NCBI RefSeq assembly: GCF_965248315.1
Contig: NZ_CBDFIX010000002.1
Location: forward strand, 2,852,001-2,916,000
Length of the DNA stretch: 64,000 bases
From: Ulvibacterium sp965248315
GTDB taxonomy: Bacteria; Bacteroidota; Bacteroidia; Flavobacteriales; Flavobacteriaceae
Direction: 5' to 3'
This document shows positions 18,646-26,841 of this stretch, in pieces. Numbering within the stretch: the first letter of the stretch is position 1; each line of letters starts with the position of its first letter. A program made the position numbers and the translations under genes. The notes under the pieces are model-generated. The model was not told where the DNA came from, ran no database searches, and saw only the letters and a program-made list of their open reading frames with translations.

Positions 18646-19809
18646 CTATCTAAATAATTTGGACAAAAAGCCTTTCGTAGTTGAGGCAATGTTCTGCGTC
18701 CTGGTTTTATTTTTAATTATGTTCTCCATACCGGCATATAATAGGTTTGCAGACTCTTCCCATACTTTTTTGTCCGCATTTCTGAGAACCTTAACTATTT
18801 TGTTATTAATGTCATCTTCTATGGTATTGTAATAGAAAAGATCGTAGAAGGCAATCAATAAAGTTAAGGTAGCTGCGGTATACTGCCTATTCTGAATTTC
18901 TTTTGTGGCAGTTTCAAAAGGTTTTTCCCAACTCCTTTTTATACTTTCTATTTCGCTCCTAGACTTTATTGGGATAAATGTTTCCGCAACATACATATCT
19001 GCCGCAAAATCTTCTTTGCTCATAGATTTAAGGGTATTCAGAAAGTTTTTCCCGCTCTGGATCCTACTTTGCATGTCTTCCTTAGCGTAAAGGCATTTAA
19101 TTTGATGCTCAATATCGGTACGTAGTTTACCGCTGGGCGCGATAAGATAATCGATACGTTTCAGCGTAATATTAATGACATCCCAGTTGAAGTACTCAAT
19201 TCTTTTTTCATCAAAATAATGGATAAAGACCTCTGCCTCCAATAAGAGTGAAGTAAATTTTTGCCATGCCTTATCCAGTAAATCTTTGTCGTAAAAAGTG
19301 ATTTTAGGCTCATGTAACGGTTTAGCCCCGAACAAGCTTATAAGTTCATCATCCAAGTTATCCGCATTGTGACAAATTTCCTCCAGTACATAGTAGATTT
19401 TATAGGGCTCACATAAATGCAAGGGAGTTGAATAATGAAAATTAAGGAGGTTGCCCTTTAATTTTATCTGCGAAAGATTCAAGGGATAGAAATTGACTTC
19501 TGCAATTCTTCTAAGTAGAGGAATTTTATGTTTTTCCCCTATTTTCAGGAACGGAACCTTGATATGTAGTTCCGTATCCGTAATTTCTATTTCTACAACA
19601 ATGGATCCATGTGGAATTTTAAAATAGCTATTGGTGTCGTTTCCATATTTTTTTCTGAGGTCCCGCCCAACATAATCTATAATGGAAAGAACGGTATCTT
19701 TATAATAGTTTTCTTCATAGGCCTCTTTTGCATCGTTCCATTTTTCCATGGAAATTCGAGAACGCAAAGATTTTAGTAATGTTTCTTCAAAGCTTAAAGC
19801 GTACCTCAT
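18646..19809 (-). CDS. hypothetical protein, protease partner
   Basis: The 387-residue protein is not assigned to a named family. Residues about 50-170 alternate strands and helices in the manner of a YbjN-like domain (GSIVVEIEITDTELHIKVPF, then LCEPYKIYYVLEEI). The rest is mostly helical and ends in a basic tail, FLSKLFR. There is no signal peptide or membrane helix. It is the first gene of the two-gene operon with the trypsin-like protease, so it is probably a substrate, inhibitor or adaptor. If both proteins carry YbjN-like modules, they may form a heterodimer; this is inference. The start is the ATG at 19807-19809. Confidence 0.6.
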   Translation of the reverse strand: MRYALSFEETLLKSLRSRISMEKWNDAKEAYEENYYKDTVLSIIDYVGRDLRKKYGNDTNSYFKIPHGSIVVEIEITDTELHIKVPFLKIGEKHKIPLLRRIAEVNFYPLNLSQIKLKGNLLNFHYSTPLHLCEPYKIYYVLEEICHNADNLDDELISLFGAKPLHEPKITFYDKDLLDKAWQKFTSLLLEAEVFIHYFDEKRIEYFNWDVINITLKRIDYLIAPSGKLRTDIEHQIKCLYAKEDMQSRIQSGKNFLNTLKSMSKEDFAADMYVAETFIPIKSRSEIESIKRSWEKPFETATKEIQNRQYTAATLTLLIAFYDLFYYNTIEDDINNKIVKVLRNADKKVWEESANLLYAGMENIIKNKTRTQNIASTTKGFLSKLFR

Positions 19810-20622
19810 GTTTTATAGTTGAACAACTTGGATTAATTCGTATTTCTGGCTCCCAGCATTTTAGACCTGTTTTTTTCTTTAAGTAACTGGAAAAATTTAC
19901 ATATATCCTCCTTTAAAACAATGTTTTGCTTCATTCGGTTCACAAAGAGTTTCACCAACATCAATACATGCTTTAATAAGACCTTTGAAGATGACGATGA
20001 GGCATACAAACAAAGACCTGGAACATGAAACCAAGGAATAAAATGGTCTTTACGAATTCATAAACTGTCGCTTAGTCTAGCTATTCATGTTCAAATTTAC
20101 ATCGGTTCACTTTGTTTTGAATGGTTTTATGTATTCCAGGCCTTTTATTGAAGCTACTTTTATCGAGAATTAATCAAAAAGCAAATTGGAATAGAAAAGT
20201 TGGACGATGGTCTTTTTAGGGCAAACCGAAAACACACATAAAAGCTCAACAAACGGTAAGGTAGAGGTAAAGTTGAAAATTACAAGGACTGAAGATTTAT
20301 CGGAAACCACGTTGTCAGTAGGGGTAAGACTTCTTTTTTTAGGCCTTGGTTGAATAGCCCTTCTTGATTTGACCACAGCCTTACGTGCTGTGCAAGGACC
20401 CTACTCTTTTTTATCCCCAATTTCACAAGAATGGTTTCCAAGAGACACCATTTGGTAAATACAGCCAGTACAAATGGCCTATAAACAGACCTAGCAATTC
20501 GGTTTTGGAACCTTAAGCATTTTAATATCCATAATCATTAATTAATACAATATTATAATCCAATACTCACTATTTTGTAATATAATTCTTATATTTCCTT
20601 TTTAATTTAAAAAGCTTTTGTG
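19810..20622. other. 813-base intergenic stretch without a convincing gene
   Basis: The segment separates the protease operon from the glycosyltransferase. A 49-codon plus-strand frame at 20207-20356 (ATG; ends LLFLGLG) and a 68-codon minus-strand frame overlap each other. Neither has a convincing start context or a recognised relative. The bases just before the glycosyltransferase are very AT-rich and probably contain its promoter, but no clean TAnnTTTG was found. Confidence 0.5.
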
Positions 20623-21660
20623 ATGCTTTTGAGTATTGTCATTCCTGTTCACAATGCATCTTCCTATTTAAAAAGATGTTTGGATTCTATAGTTCATCAA
20701 AGCTATCGGCAAATAGAGATAATACTGGTGGATGATTTTTCCACAGATGATTCTTTAGCTATGATTCGCGAATATGAGGAAAAGGATAATCGTGTCAAGG
20801 TGTTTTGTAACCTAAGAAATTGTCGTGCTGGATATACCCGTAACAAGGGTTTGAGAGCGGCCGCAGGAGCATATGTCTGGTTCGTTGATGCCGATGACTG
20901 GATACCCCAAGGAGCCATATCCGGATTGGTCCGGCATTTGAACAACTCCCCCAAGGATGTGGATCTATTGGTCATGGGGTATACGGACAACTTTGGAGAT
21001 ACCAATGCGAAATTTGAGAAAAAAACACGACTCCCCCGAAATTTAGGTAGAAACGAGGAGGCAATGCTCAGTTTTCTAAACCTTACCAAAGGGTTTTTTA
21101 GCTATCCCTTCCTGTATCTATATTCACGGCAGTTACTCTTGCAGCACCATATACTATTTCCGGAGAACGTGTATTATGAAGATATTTCTTTTGTGGCAAT
21201 GGCCGTTCATCACGCAAAAAACATCGAGGTTTATTCCCGGTCTTCCTATAATTACAATTGTGAACCACACACCTCCATAACACGGACATACTCCAAGGAA
21301 AAAATTAGGGATATTATTTCAGCCTATGATAGGTTGTATGAATTTTTGACTTCCGAGGGACTTATCGAAAAATATAATGATCAATATCTGATGCGTTTTC
21401 TTTTACATGGTCTAGGGACTTGTTTTCAAATGTATTGTCAGCTCAATGAAGAGGATCAACAGGACAATGTGCTCAAGGAATTGTTACAATCGTATTTGGT
21501 TTCGGATATACTTTCTGACCAAAGCATGATTTATGTTTCTCGGTTAATTGAGGCAATTGATGATAATGAGGCACTTACAAAGGCCTATCATAGATTAAAA
21601 CTTGACTTTCTGTGTGATACAAAGAAAAATTGGCGCTATAGTCAGGTAAGTCTCAAGTAA
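20623..21660 (+). CDS. family 2 glycosyltransferase
   Basis: The 345-residue protein is a GT-A fold transferase: LSIVIPVHNASSYL at the N-terminus, QIEIILVDDFSTDDS near 33-48, GYTRNKGLRAA, and the metal-binding DXD-type motif FVDADDW near 90. The acceptor is unknown, and no transmembrane helix is evident, so it acts on the cytoplasmic side. A GTG lies directly before the ATG at 20623, which is preferred. The gene converges on the peptide precursor at 21816. It could modify a polysaccharide or, speculatively, that peptide; no other glycan gene lies beside it. Confidence 0.88.
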   Translation: MLLSIVIPVHNASSYLKRCLDSIVHQSYRQIEIILVDDFSTDDSLAMIREYEEKDNRVKVFCNLRNCRAGYTRNKGLRAAAGAYVWFVDADDWIPQGAISGLVRHLNNSPKDVDLLVMGYTDNFGDTNAKFEKKTRLPRNLGRNEEAMLSFLNLTKGFFSYPFLYLYSRQLLLQHHILFPENVYYEDISFVAMAVHHAKNIEVYSRSSYNYNCEPHTSITRTYSKEKIRDIISAYDRLYEFLTSEGLIEKYNDQYLMRFLLHGLGTCFQMYCQLNEEDQQDNVLKELLQSYLVSDILSDQSMIYVSRLIEAIDDNEALTKAYHRLKLDFLCDTKKNWRYSQVSLK

Positions 21661-21761
21661 ATTCTTCAATTTGTTTTTGGATTTGCTATGGCACAAAGAA
21701 TGGTCATAACAGATTAGGCCTCTTGCTGCGGTTAGGTGTGTGAAAATCTATTGCAAATAAA

Positions 21762-21803
21762 AGCTGCATGAAAAATGTTATAAAAACGGTATTTCATGCA
21801 GCT
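21762..21803 (-). terminator. strong intrinsic terminator after the peptide precursor
   Basis: Perfect 12-bp arms AGCTGCATGAAA (21762-21773) and TTTCATGCAGCT (21792-21803) enclose an 18-base loop. On the minus strand the stem is followed by TTTATTT, so it ends the precursor transcript 13 bases after its stop codon. On the plus strand no T-run follows. Confidence 0.75.
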
Positions 21804-21815
21804 GTTGACTAAATA

Positions 21816-22013
21816 TTAATAAGGACCTTGGCAACAAGTACTACAAAAAGTATTTGGAGAACCAAGAAAAACCTGTTGTCTACATCCTGTGGAACAAGTA
21901 GGGTCAACAGAGCAGCTACCTACGGGTGCACCGCCTATAACAGCTTTCAATTCTTCGGACTGAAGTAGATTGTCAACTTTTAGATCCAACCCCTTAAAAC
22001 TTAGATTTTTCAT
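21816..22013 (-). CDS. double-glycine peptide precursor with six cysteines (putative RiPP)
   Basis: This 65-residue protein has the layout of a Bacteroidota GG-type natural-product precursor. The leader of 28 residues begins MKNLSFKGL and ends in the motif SEELKAVIGG. The 37-residue core starts at APVG, contains six cysteines (SC, TC, GC, FC, TCC) and is rich in Gly, Ser and Thr. Cleavage after GG is the normal C39-peptidase pattern. It lies 121 bases downstream of a gene encoding a C39-like/VKOR/thioredoxin fusion on the same strand, which points to disulfide formation in the core. No lanthionine synthetase, radical SAM enzyme or C39 exporter is visible nearby. The product might be a bacteriocin or signal; its activity is unknown. 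Confidence 0.72.
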   Translation of the reverse strand: MKNLSFKGLDLKVDNLLQSEELKAVIGGAPVGSCSVDPTCSTGCRQQVFLGSPNTFCSTCCQGPY

Positions 22014-22101
22014 TCTATAAAACTTTAAAATTTATATTTGCCTTGAACAGTTAAGGACACTCAAGGTTTACGTCCATTCTTCGCGAAAGAATATTGTTCT
22101 T

Positions 22102-22124
22102 GGCCCAAAGTTCTTCTTTGGGCC
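22102..22124 (-). promoter_or_regulatory. stem-loop between the VKOR fusion gene and the precursor gene
   Basis: GGCCCAAAG (22102-22110) and CTTTGGGCC (22116-22124) pair perfectly around a 5-base loop. In the direction of the minus-strand operon no T-run follows, so it may act as an RNA stabiliser or processing point that lets the short precursor message outlast the upstream gene. On the plus strand a T-rich run follows, but no plus-strand gene is there to terminate. Confidence 0.5.
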
Positions 22125-22134
22125 CTTTTCTTTA

Positions 22135-23727
22135 CTATCCCAGGATTTCCTTTAAGTCTTTTGCACTATAGTATTCCATAGGTAATTCATAACCATTTAT
22201 GAAAAGGGTAGGTGTATGGGCGATTTCTTCTTTTTTGCACCAACCGTACATAGCTTCTATTTTGGTGTCCTGTTGGGCAAGCTCTCCGTTCAATGGATAT
22301 TTATGGGCAAAAGCGTTATAGTCTTTTTTTGGAGCGCTGTACCAATTATCCAAAGCCTGTTGAGTTTTAAGTTCGTTGCCTTGATCATTTATGGCCAATA
22401 AATGCCTTACGGGTTTTGCCCTATTATCCGAATTGTTTGTGGATGCCGTAAACAATATCTGTAAATTAATTTTACCCTTGTTTACCAATTCCTCCAGATA
22501 AGGATGGGCGTTGGCACAAGGTTCACAATAGGGATTACACACTTTAATGATGTCATATTCAGCCGTATTTCTTTTTAATGAAATTCCCAATCCATGGGGA
22601 ACTGTTACTATTTTCCGAGAAGCTGTAAGTAAACTTGATAGAACAGTGCGATTATTCTTGATTTTTTTGAACCCCCTTTTGTACAAATTCATTTCCCTTT
22701 CCTTGTGCAAAAGGGGTTTTACAAATTTCCAGGCCAAAATGGGTAGTATTAGTAAGATACCGAGTATAGGCAAAGTCTGTAGGACTATAGGACTTTCATA
22801 AAAGCCGGCAACATATCCCAAGAAAATCTCGGCCAAAAGAATAAGCTGTATGCCTACACAAAATTTGCACCACTGCCCAATAACTATCCCCTGATAATAC
22901 GCGGATATCAATAATACGGGGAGCATGGCAAAACTAAAAAAGGTCAAAATGGCCCAGGATGAAGCGGAAAATCCATCGAATGGGAGATACAGCAGAGTGG
23001 CAAAAAAATAAGAGAAACCCAACGCACCAAGACTCAAGGATCCATTAAAAAGTCGGGCATGTTTTGAGTTCAGAACGGTATGGCAATCCACCCTTTTGCC
23101 TCCCGAACAAAGAGCTTGTAGTTTTGGGTTGTATTGGTCAATCTCAAACCATAACAGTGCCGCCCCAATAAGTAATCCACCAACTTTAAACAAGGTATAG
23201 ACCAATATGAAAACAATGTTTTCCGGTTTCGCTGTTATTTCGGAATTGAAAAGGGTATTCGAGGCCCAAATTACGAGAAGTAGAAGAAGCAATATGCTGA
23301 GGCATTGTGCAAGTCTAATCGATGATAGTTTTTTATCTATTCCGGGCTCCCTTGTAGTTTCGGTCTTATCTACCAACAAACATATCCCGGTCCACTTTTT
23401 CAAAAAGCTTTCCTTTGATTCTTGCTTTAGGGTATTTGAGTTATCATAAAAAGAAACGGAATCCTCCGTACAGCGGTTCAATACCCAGAAAACTGGGCTC
23501 TTCTCCTTTTTAACCTGTGCAATACAGGGTAGGGGAAGTTCCGGTAATCGAACCTGGTCTATCTTAGCGGCCAAATTCTTTAGGCCATACGTGTTTAACG
23601 CATCGGATACGGCCAATAGACTGGTATGATCAGGATGGGAAAGTATGGTATCCTCTATATAGGACTTTGTATTTCTAACCTGTAGTAAGTCCAGAATTTT
23701 GCGGGTAACGAATACTGTGTTGTCCAT
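22135..23727 (-). CDS. fusion of degenerate C39-like domain, VKOR membrane domain and thioredoxin-like domain
   Basis: The 530-residue inner-membrane protein has three parts. Residues 1-125 resemble a peptidase C39 fold (HPDHTSLLAVSDALNTYGLK), but the catalytic Cys position appears lost, as in the C39-like domain of HlyB. Residues 140-340 hold several membrane helices with the vitamin K epoxide reductase signature: loop Cys207 and Cys215, and Cys287-x-x-Cys290 in GQWCKFCVG. Residues 385-530 are a DsbA/thioredoxin-like domain with Cys401-x-x-Cys404 (CNPYCEPC). VKOR passes electrons from the thioredoxin to quinone, so the protein is a self-contained disulfide-forming machine. It sits upstream of a six-Cys GG peptide, its probable client. 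Confidence 0.82.
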   Translation of the reverse strand: MDNTVFVTRKILDLLQVRNTKSYIEDTILSHPDHTSLLAVSDALNTYGLKNLAAKIDQVRLPELPLPCIAQVKKEKSPVFWVLNRCTEDSVSFYDNSNTLKQESKESFLKKWTGICLLVDKTETTREPGIDKKLSSIRLAQCLSILLLLLLVIWASNTLFNSEITAKPENIVFILVYTLFKVGGLLIGAALLWFEIDQYNPKLQALCSGGKRVDCHTVLNSKHARLFNGSLSLGALGFSYFFATLLYLPFDGFSASSWAILTFFSFAMLPVLLISAYYQGIVIGQWCKFCVGIQLILLAEIFLGYVAGFYESPIVLQTLPILGILLILPILAWKFVKPLLHKEREMNLYKRGFKKIKNNRTVLSSLLTASRKIVTVPHGLGISLKRNTAEYDIIKVCNPYCEPCANAHPYLEELVNKGKINLQILFTASTNNSDNRAKPVRHLLAINDQGNELKTQQALDNWYSAPKKDYNAFAHKYPLNGELAQQDTKIEAMYGWCKKEEIAHTPTLFINGYELPMEYYSAKDLKEILG

Positions 23728-24000
23728 AAAAATATAGTCTAAATAGTATAAAAAAAGAAAGGGATTTCTTGTTAAATGTAATGAATTGCGAAAACAACTT
23801 TTGTTAAATCAGAAAAAGATTTATCACATCAGAATATGTGTGGACTATTGGGATATAATTTGGCCTAAGTTTGATTGTGGATTTTGAATTGATGTAACGA
23901 TTTTTAGAGGTACAATAAGAGGGACAATTAACATGTATACCCATACATTATGATTTTTTTAACACCGTAACTTAAATCGATTGTTTTAGATTTGTAGATT

Positions 24001-24303
24001 GTGAAAGGTTCGTTGAAGCATATAAGTGTATTCCTTTTTGTTGGCATGTTCTTTGCCAAGATAACTGCTTTCCACGTCTATGAGCATCATGATGTTGAAA
24101 ATGATGAGATGGACCAATGCGAACTTTGCATTTTGGCCATCGACAATCAGCAGTCAGAAACTGCCTCGTTTTCTTTTGTTGCACTTGATCAACCTTCTTC
24201 TTTTTGGGATTATGAACCAGGAGTATTCTTCTCAAGTATTCAGATTCCCAAGACACAACTGGAATCCCATCACTGCTCCAGGCCTCCGCCTTCAGTTATC
24301 TAG
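24001..24303 (+). CDS. small membrane protein with His-rich and CELC motifs (metal-island protein)
   Basis: The 100-residue protein has one N-terminal hydrophobic segment (HISVFLFVGMFFAKITA) and then an exposed acidic/His stretch HVYEHHDVEND followed by CELC. The C-terminus is HHCSRPPPSVI. Its pattern matches the second small protein at 25164 (SYDYHSVDD, CELC, RGPP), so the two are distant paralogs. CxxC plus clustered His suggests metal binding at the membrane. The start is a GTG at 24001; a TAnnTTTG match (TAGATTTG, 23987-23994) lies immediately upstream, so the transcript would be nearly leaderless. No named family is recognised. Confidence 0.55.
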   Translation: MKGSLKHISVFLFVGMFFAKITAFHVYEHHDVENDEMDQCELCILAIDNQQSETASFSFVALDQPSSFWDYEPGVFFSSIQIPKTQLESHHCSRPPPSVI

Positions 24304-24501
24304 CCAGATCTTTGCTTGTCTTTTTTCCTTGATAAGATAAGACTTTGATTTCTTGGTGTCTCACCAAGGTTTTATGGCAATACTGCTTTCCCAATTCAAA
24401 TCAAATTTTGATAATTGACATCCAAAGGTTAAAGTAGTTGTATTCTTAAATCAAAAATTTTACTAAAAACGATTAACTCTAATATCCTTATAATTATTAC
24501 T

Positions 24502-25095
24502 ATGAAAACAATTAAATTCTTATCGGCTTTGGCCTTAACAAGCTTTTTGTTAACCTCTTGTTCGGATGACGACGATGCTCCAGAACCAGTAAATGAAGAA
24601 GAGACCATTACTACTATGACAATTACCATGGTTCCACAAGGCGGTGGTACTACCGTTACATTGGTTTCAAGGGATTTGGATGGTGATGGCCCTGATGCCC
24701 CGGATATTACAGTATCGGGAAGTCTTGCGGAAAACACCGTTTATGATGGCGGGGTCGCACTATTGAACGAAACCGAGACACCTGCTGAAGACGTCAATGA
24801 AGAAATTGAAGGAGAGGCTGCCGAGCATCAATTCTTTTTTGTTGTGGGAGGTGCATTGAATGCCACAACCGAATACGGGGACGATGAATCGGATTACGTG
24901 TCCGAAGAAACCGGGGAAAACTTTACGACTACAAATCCGGTAGGTATTGTGTTTACCCTTACGACCACGGATGCCAGTGCGGGAACTTTGGCGGTTACAT
25001 TACGCCATGAACCCAAAAAGCCTAATGACGGTACTTTGGCTGATGCCGGAGGAGAGACAGACATCACCCAGACCTTCGATTTGACCATCGAATAA
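24502..25095 (+). CDS. surface-type lipoprotein of the metal island
   Basis: The 197-residue protein has a lipoprotein signal peptide with lipobox LTSC directly followed by SDDDD, the acidic signal that sends lipoproteins to the cell surface in Flavobacteriia. The mature part is rich in Thr, Asp and Glu and contains short beta repeats (ITTMTITMVPQGGGTTVTL, then VFTLTTTDASAGTLAVTLRH). A few His residues are present but no clear metal site. Placement between two CELC small proteins and ahead of a COG0523 GTPase suggests a role in metal capture, probably with a TonB receptor encoded elsewhere. The family is not named here. Confidence 0.68.
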   Translation: MKTIKFLSALALTSFLLTSCSDDDDAPEPVNEEETITTMTITMVPQGGGTTVTLVSRDLDGDGPDAPDITVSGSLAENTVYDGGVALLNETETPAEDVNEEIEGEAAEHQFFFVVGGALNATTEYGDDESDYVSEETGENFTTTNPVGIVFTLTTTDASAGTLAVTLRHEPKKPNDGTLADAGGETDITQTFDLTIE

Positions 25096-25132
25096 TACGG
25101 ACGGGTTTTCCGTCCACACCTAATTAAAACGG

Positions 25133-25160
25133 GGGAGTGGATAAACTTCACTCCCTTTTT
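25133..25160 (+). terminator. intrinsic terminator after the lipoprotein gene
   Basis: GGGAGTG (25133-25139) pairs with CACTCCC (25149-25155) and five T follow. Another hairpin (GGACGG/CCGTCC, about 25099-25115) precedes it. Because this terminator covers the upstream GTG, the next gene is taken to start at the ATG at 25164. Confidence 0.7.
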
Positions 25161-25163
25161 CCA

Positions 25164-25535
25164 ATGGGAAGTGCCAAGACAAAAAAATGGTTTGGGATAC
25201 TACTAGCAACCGTACTTTTACTTCAGTTGTCATACCATACACTGCATGTCTTAACTTCTCATGTTTTCAGTTCATATGATTATCATAGTGTAGATGACAC
25301 CCAAATTGAAGCACTATCCTTTTCCTGCGAACTGTGCGCTAAGTTATTGGGTCAAACCATTTACCTATGGTTTTGTACACTAATCCTTTTAGGGTTCGTA
25401 GCGGCCTTTGTATTTATAAGCGCAAAAGACCTCTATTTTAGGTCCAGAACCCTGGCTATTCGCTCTTTACGAGGCCCTCCCATGCCCAATTCCAAAGATA
25501 TTCCTGCTGTTCAAGACATCTCTCTTGAGTACTGA
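25164..25535 (+). CDS. small membrane protein with CELC motif, second copy
   Basis: The 123-residue protein has an N-terminal hydrophobic segment (WFGILLATVLLLQLSYHTLHVL), a His/Asp-containing loop SHVFSSYDYHSVDD, and CELCAKLL. A second membrane helix (LWFCTLILLGFVAAFVFI) and a basic tail with RSLRGPPMP follow. The order loop-CELC-RxPP parallels the protein at 24001. CxxC with nearby His suggests metal binding on the periplasmic face. It lies 78 bases before the COG0523 GTPase. An upstream GTG start is possible but lies inside a terminator hairpin, so the ATG is chosen. Confidence 0.6.
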   Translation: MGSAKTKKWFGILLATVLLLQLSYHTLHVLTSHVFSSYDYHSVDDTQIEALSFSCELCAKLLGQTIYLWFCTLILLGFVAAFVFISAKDLYFRSRTLAIRSLRGPPMPNSKDIPAVQDISLEY

Positions 25536-25613
25536 AATTTAACACTTTGCAATCTAAATACTTGTTGCAGAGTTGTTATGATATTATATCATTTTATTTT
25601 AAAATCATTTACA

Positions 25614-26831
25614 ATGGCAAAATTGCCCGTAACCGTATTGAGCGGTTTCTTAGGCGCTGGTAAGACCACGCTGCTCAACCACGTCCTACATAACAAAGAG
25701 GGCCTTAAAGTGGCCGTAATCGTCAATGATATGAGCGAGGTAAACATCGATGCTCAAATCGTACAGAACGAAAATACCCTTTCCCGTACAGAAGAGAGGC
25801 TTGTCGAAATGTCGAATGGCTGTATCTGCTGCACACTCCGGGAAGACCTGATGGTGGAAGTAGAAAAATTGGCCAAGGAGAACAGGTTTGACTATTTATT
25901 GATAGAAAGCACCGGTATCTCCGAACCCATTCCCGTGGCACAGACCTTTAGTTTTGCCAGCGAGGACGGCAGTATTGACCTGAGCCGATTCAGCTATATC
26001 GACACCATGGTTACAGTAGTGGATGCTTTTAATTTCCTAAAGGATTTTTCAAGCCCGGATTACCTCGCCTCCCGCAACTTAACGGATATCGAGGGCGATG
26101 ATCGCACCATTGTAAACCTCTTGACAGATCAAGTGGAGTTCGCCAATGTAATCTTATTGAACAAGGTTGATTTAGTTACAGAGGAAGAACTACGGAACCT
26201 CTATGATATTTTGCACAAGTTAAACCCTGGTGCGCGAATTCTTCCATCCAAAAATTCCGAAGTACCCTTGCGGGAAGTATTGAAGACAGGTCTGTTCGAT
26301 TTCGAAGAGGCCGAGACCTCGGCCGGTTGGATTCAAGAGCTTCAGAACGATCATGTTCCGGAGACCGAGGAATATGGTATCGGCTCGTTTGTGTTTCGCA
26401 ATAAGCGACCTTTCCATCCTAAACGGTTCTTGGAATATGTAAATAATCGTTTCCCACCGAACGTCATCCGTAGCAAAGGCTTGTTCTGGTTGTCCTCACG
26501 GCCGGACCAAGCGTTGGTATGGAGTACGGCGGGCGGCTCTACCAAAGTAGATTCTGCTGGTGTCTGGTGGGCTTCCATGCCCTTTTCGGAACGCATTGGC
26601 TACGCTTCTTTCGTTAACAACCAAAAATTGATCGAGTCGGAATGGGCCACTCCCTTTGGAGACCGTAAGATAGAACTTGTCTTAATCGGGCAACATCTTG
26701 ATGTTCCCTCTATAACCAAACAACTTGAAGAATGTTTGCTTAGTGATAGGGAAGTAGTCGATTGGGAAAAGGGAAAATTCCCTACTTCGGATGATTGGCC
26801 CATAGAAAACTATCAACATACAAATGTGTAA
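25614..26831 (+). CDS. COG0523 (CobW/ZigA-type) metal-chaperone GTPase
   Basis: The 405-residue protein is a G3E-family GTPase: Walker A SGFLGAGKTTLLNHVL at residues 9-24, the metal-binding GCICC in NGCICCTLRED near 75, ESTGISEP and LLNKVDLV. The C-terminal CobW_C domain is present (RPFHPKRFLEY). Members of this subgroup hand zinc to client enzymes under zinc starvation and are usually controlled by Zur. The start is the ATG at 25614, since the in-frame ATG at 25578 gives an unlikely tail ahead of the family N-terminus. The gene ends 10 bases before the ABC ATPase, so the metal chaperone and the exporter share an operon. Confidence 0.9.
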   Translation: MAKLPVTVLSGFLGAGKTTLLNHVLHNKEGLKVAVIVNDMSEVNIDAQIVQNENTLSRTEERLVEMSNGCICCTLREDLMVEVEKLAKENRFDYLLIESTGISEPIPVAQTFSFASEDGSIDLSRFSYIDTMVTVVDAFNFLKDFSSPDYLASRNLTDIEGDDRTIVNLLTDQVEFANVILLNKVDLVTEEELRNLYDILHKLNPGARILPSKNSEVPLREVLKTGLFDFEEAETSAGWIQELQNDHVPETEEYGIGSFVFRNKRPFHPKRFLEYVNNRFPPNVIRSKGLFWLSSRPDQALVWSTAGGSTKVDSAGVWWASMPFSERIGYASFVNNQKLIESEWATPFGDRKIELVLIGQHLDVPSITKQLEECLLSDREVVDWEKGKFPTSDDWPIENYQHTNV

Positions 26832-26841
26832 TTTAAAAGAT

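Noticed and set aside
20170..20376. 68-codon minus-strand frame and overlapping 49-codon plus-strand frame (20207-20356)
   Set aside because: Neither has a recognised relative, a neighbour or a start context, and they overlap on opposite strands. The plus frame ending LLFLGLG looks slightly more protein-like but is not supported.
22102..22124. Reading the 9-bp stem as a plus-strand terminator
   Set aside because: A T-run follows on the plus strand, but the nearest plus-strand gene ends about 440 bases upstream with another gene on the opposite strand between, so termination in that direction has no client.
23972..24256. 94-codon minus-strand frame over the small CELC gene
   Set aside because: The plus strand has a plausible signal/CELC protein with a paralog; the minus frame is basic, low-complexity shadow.
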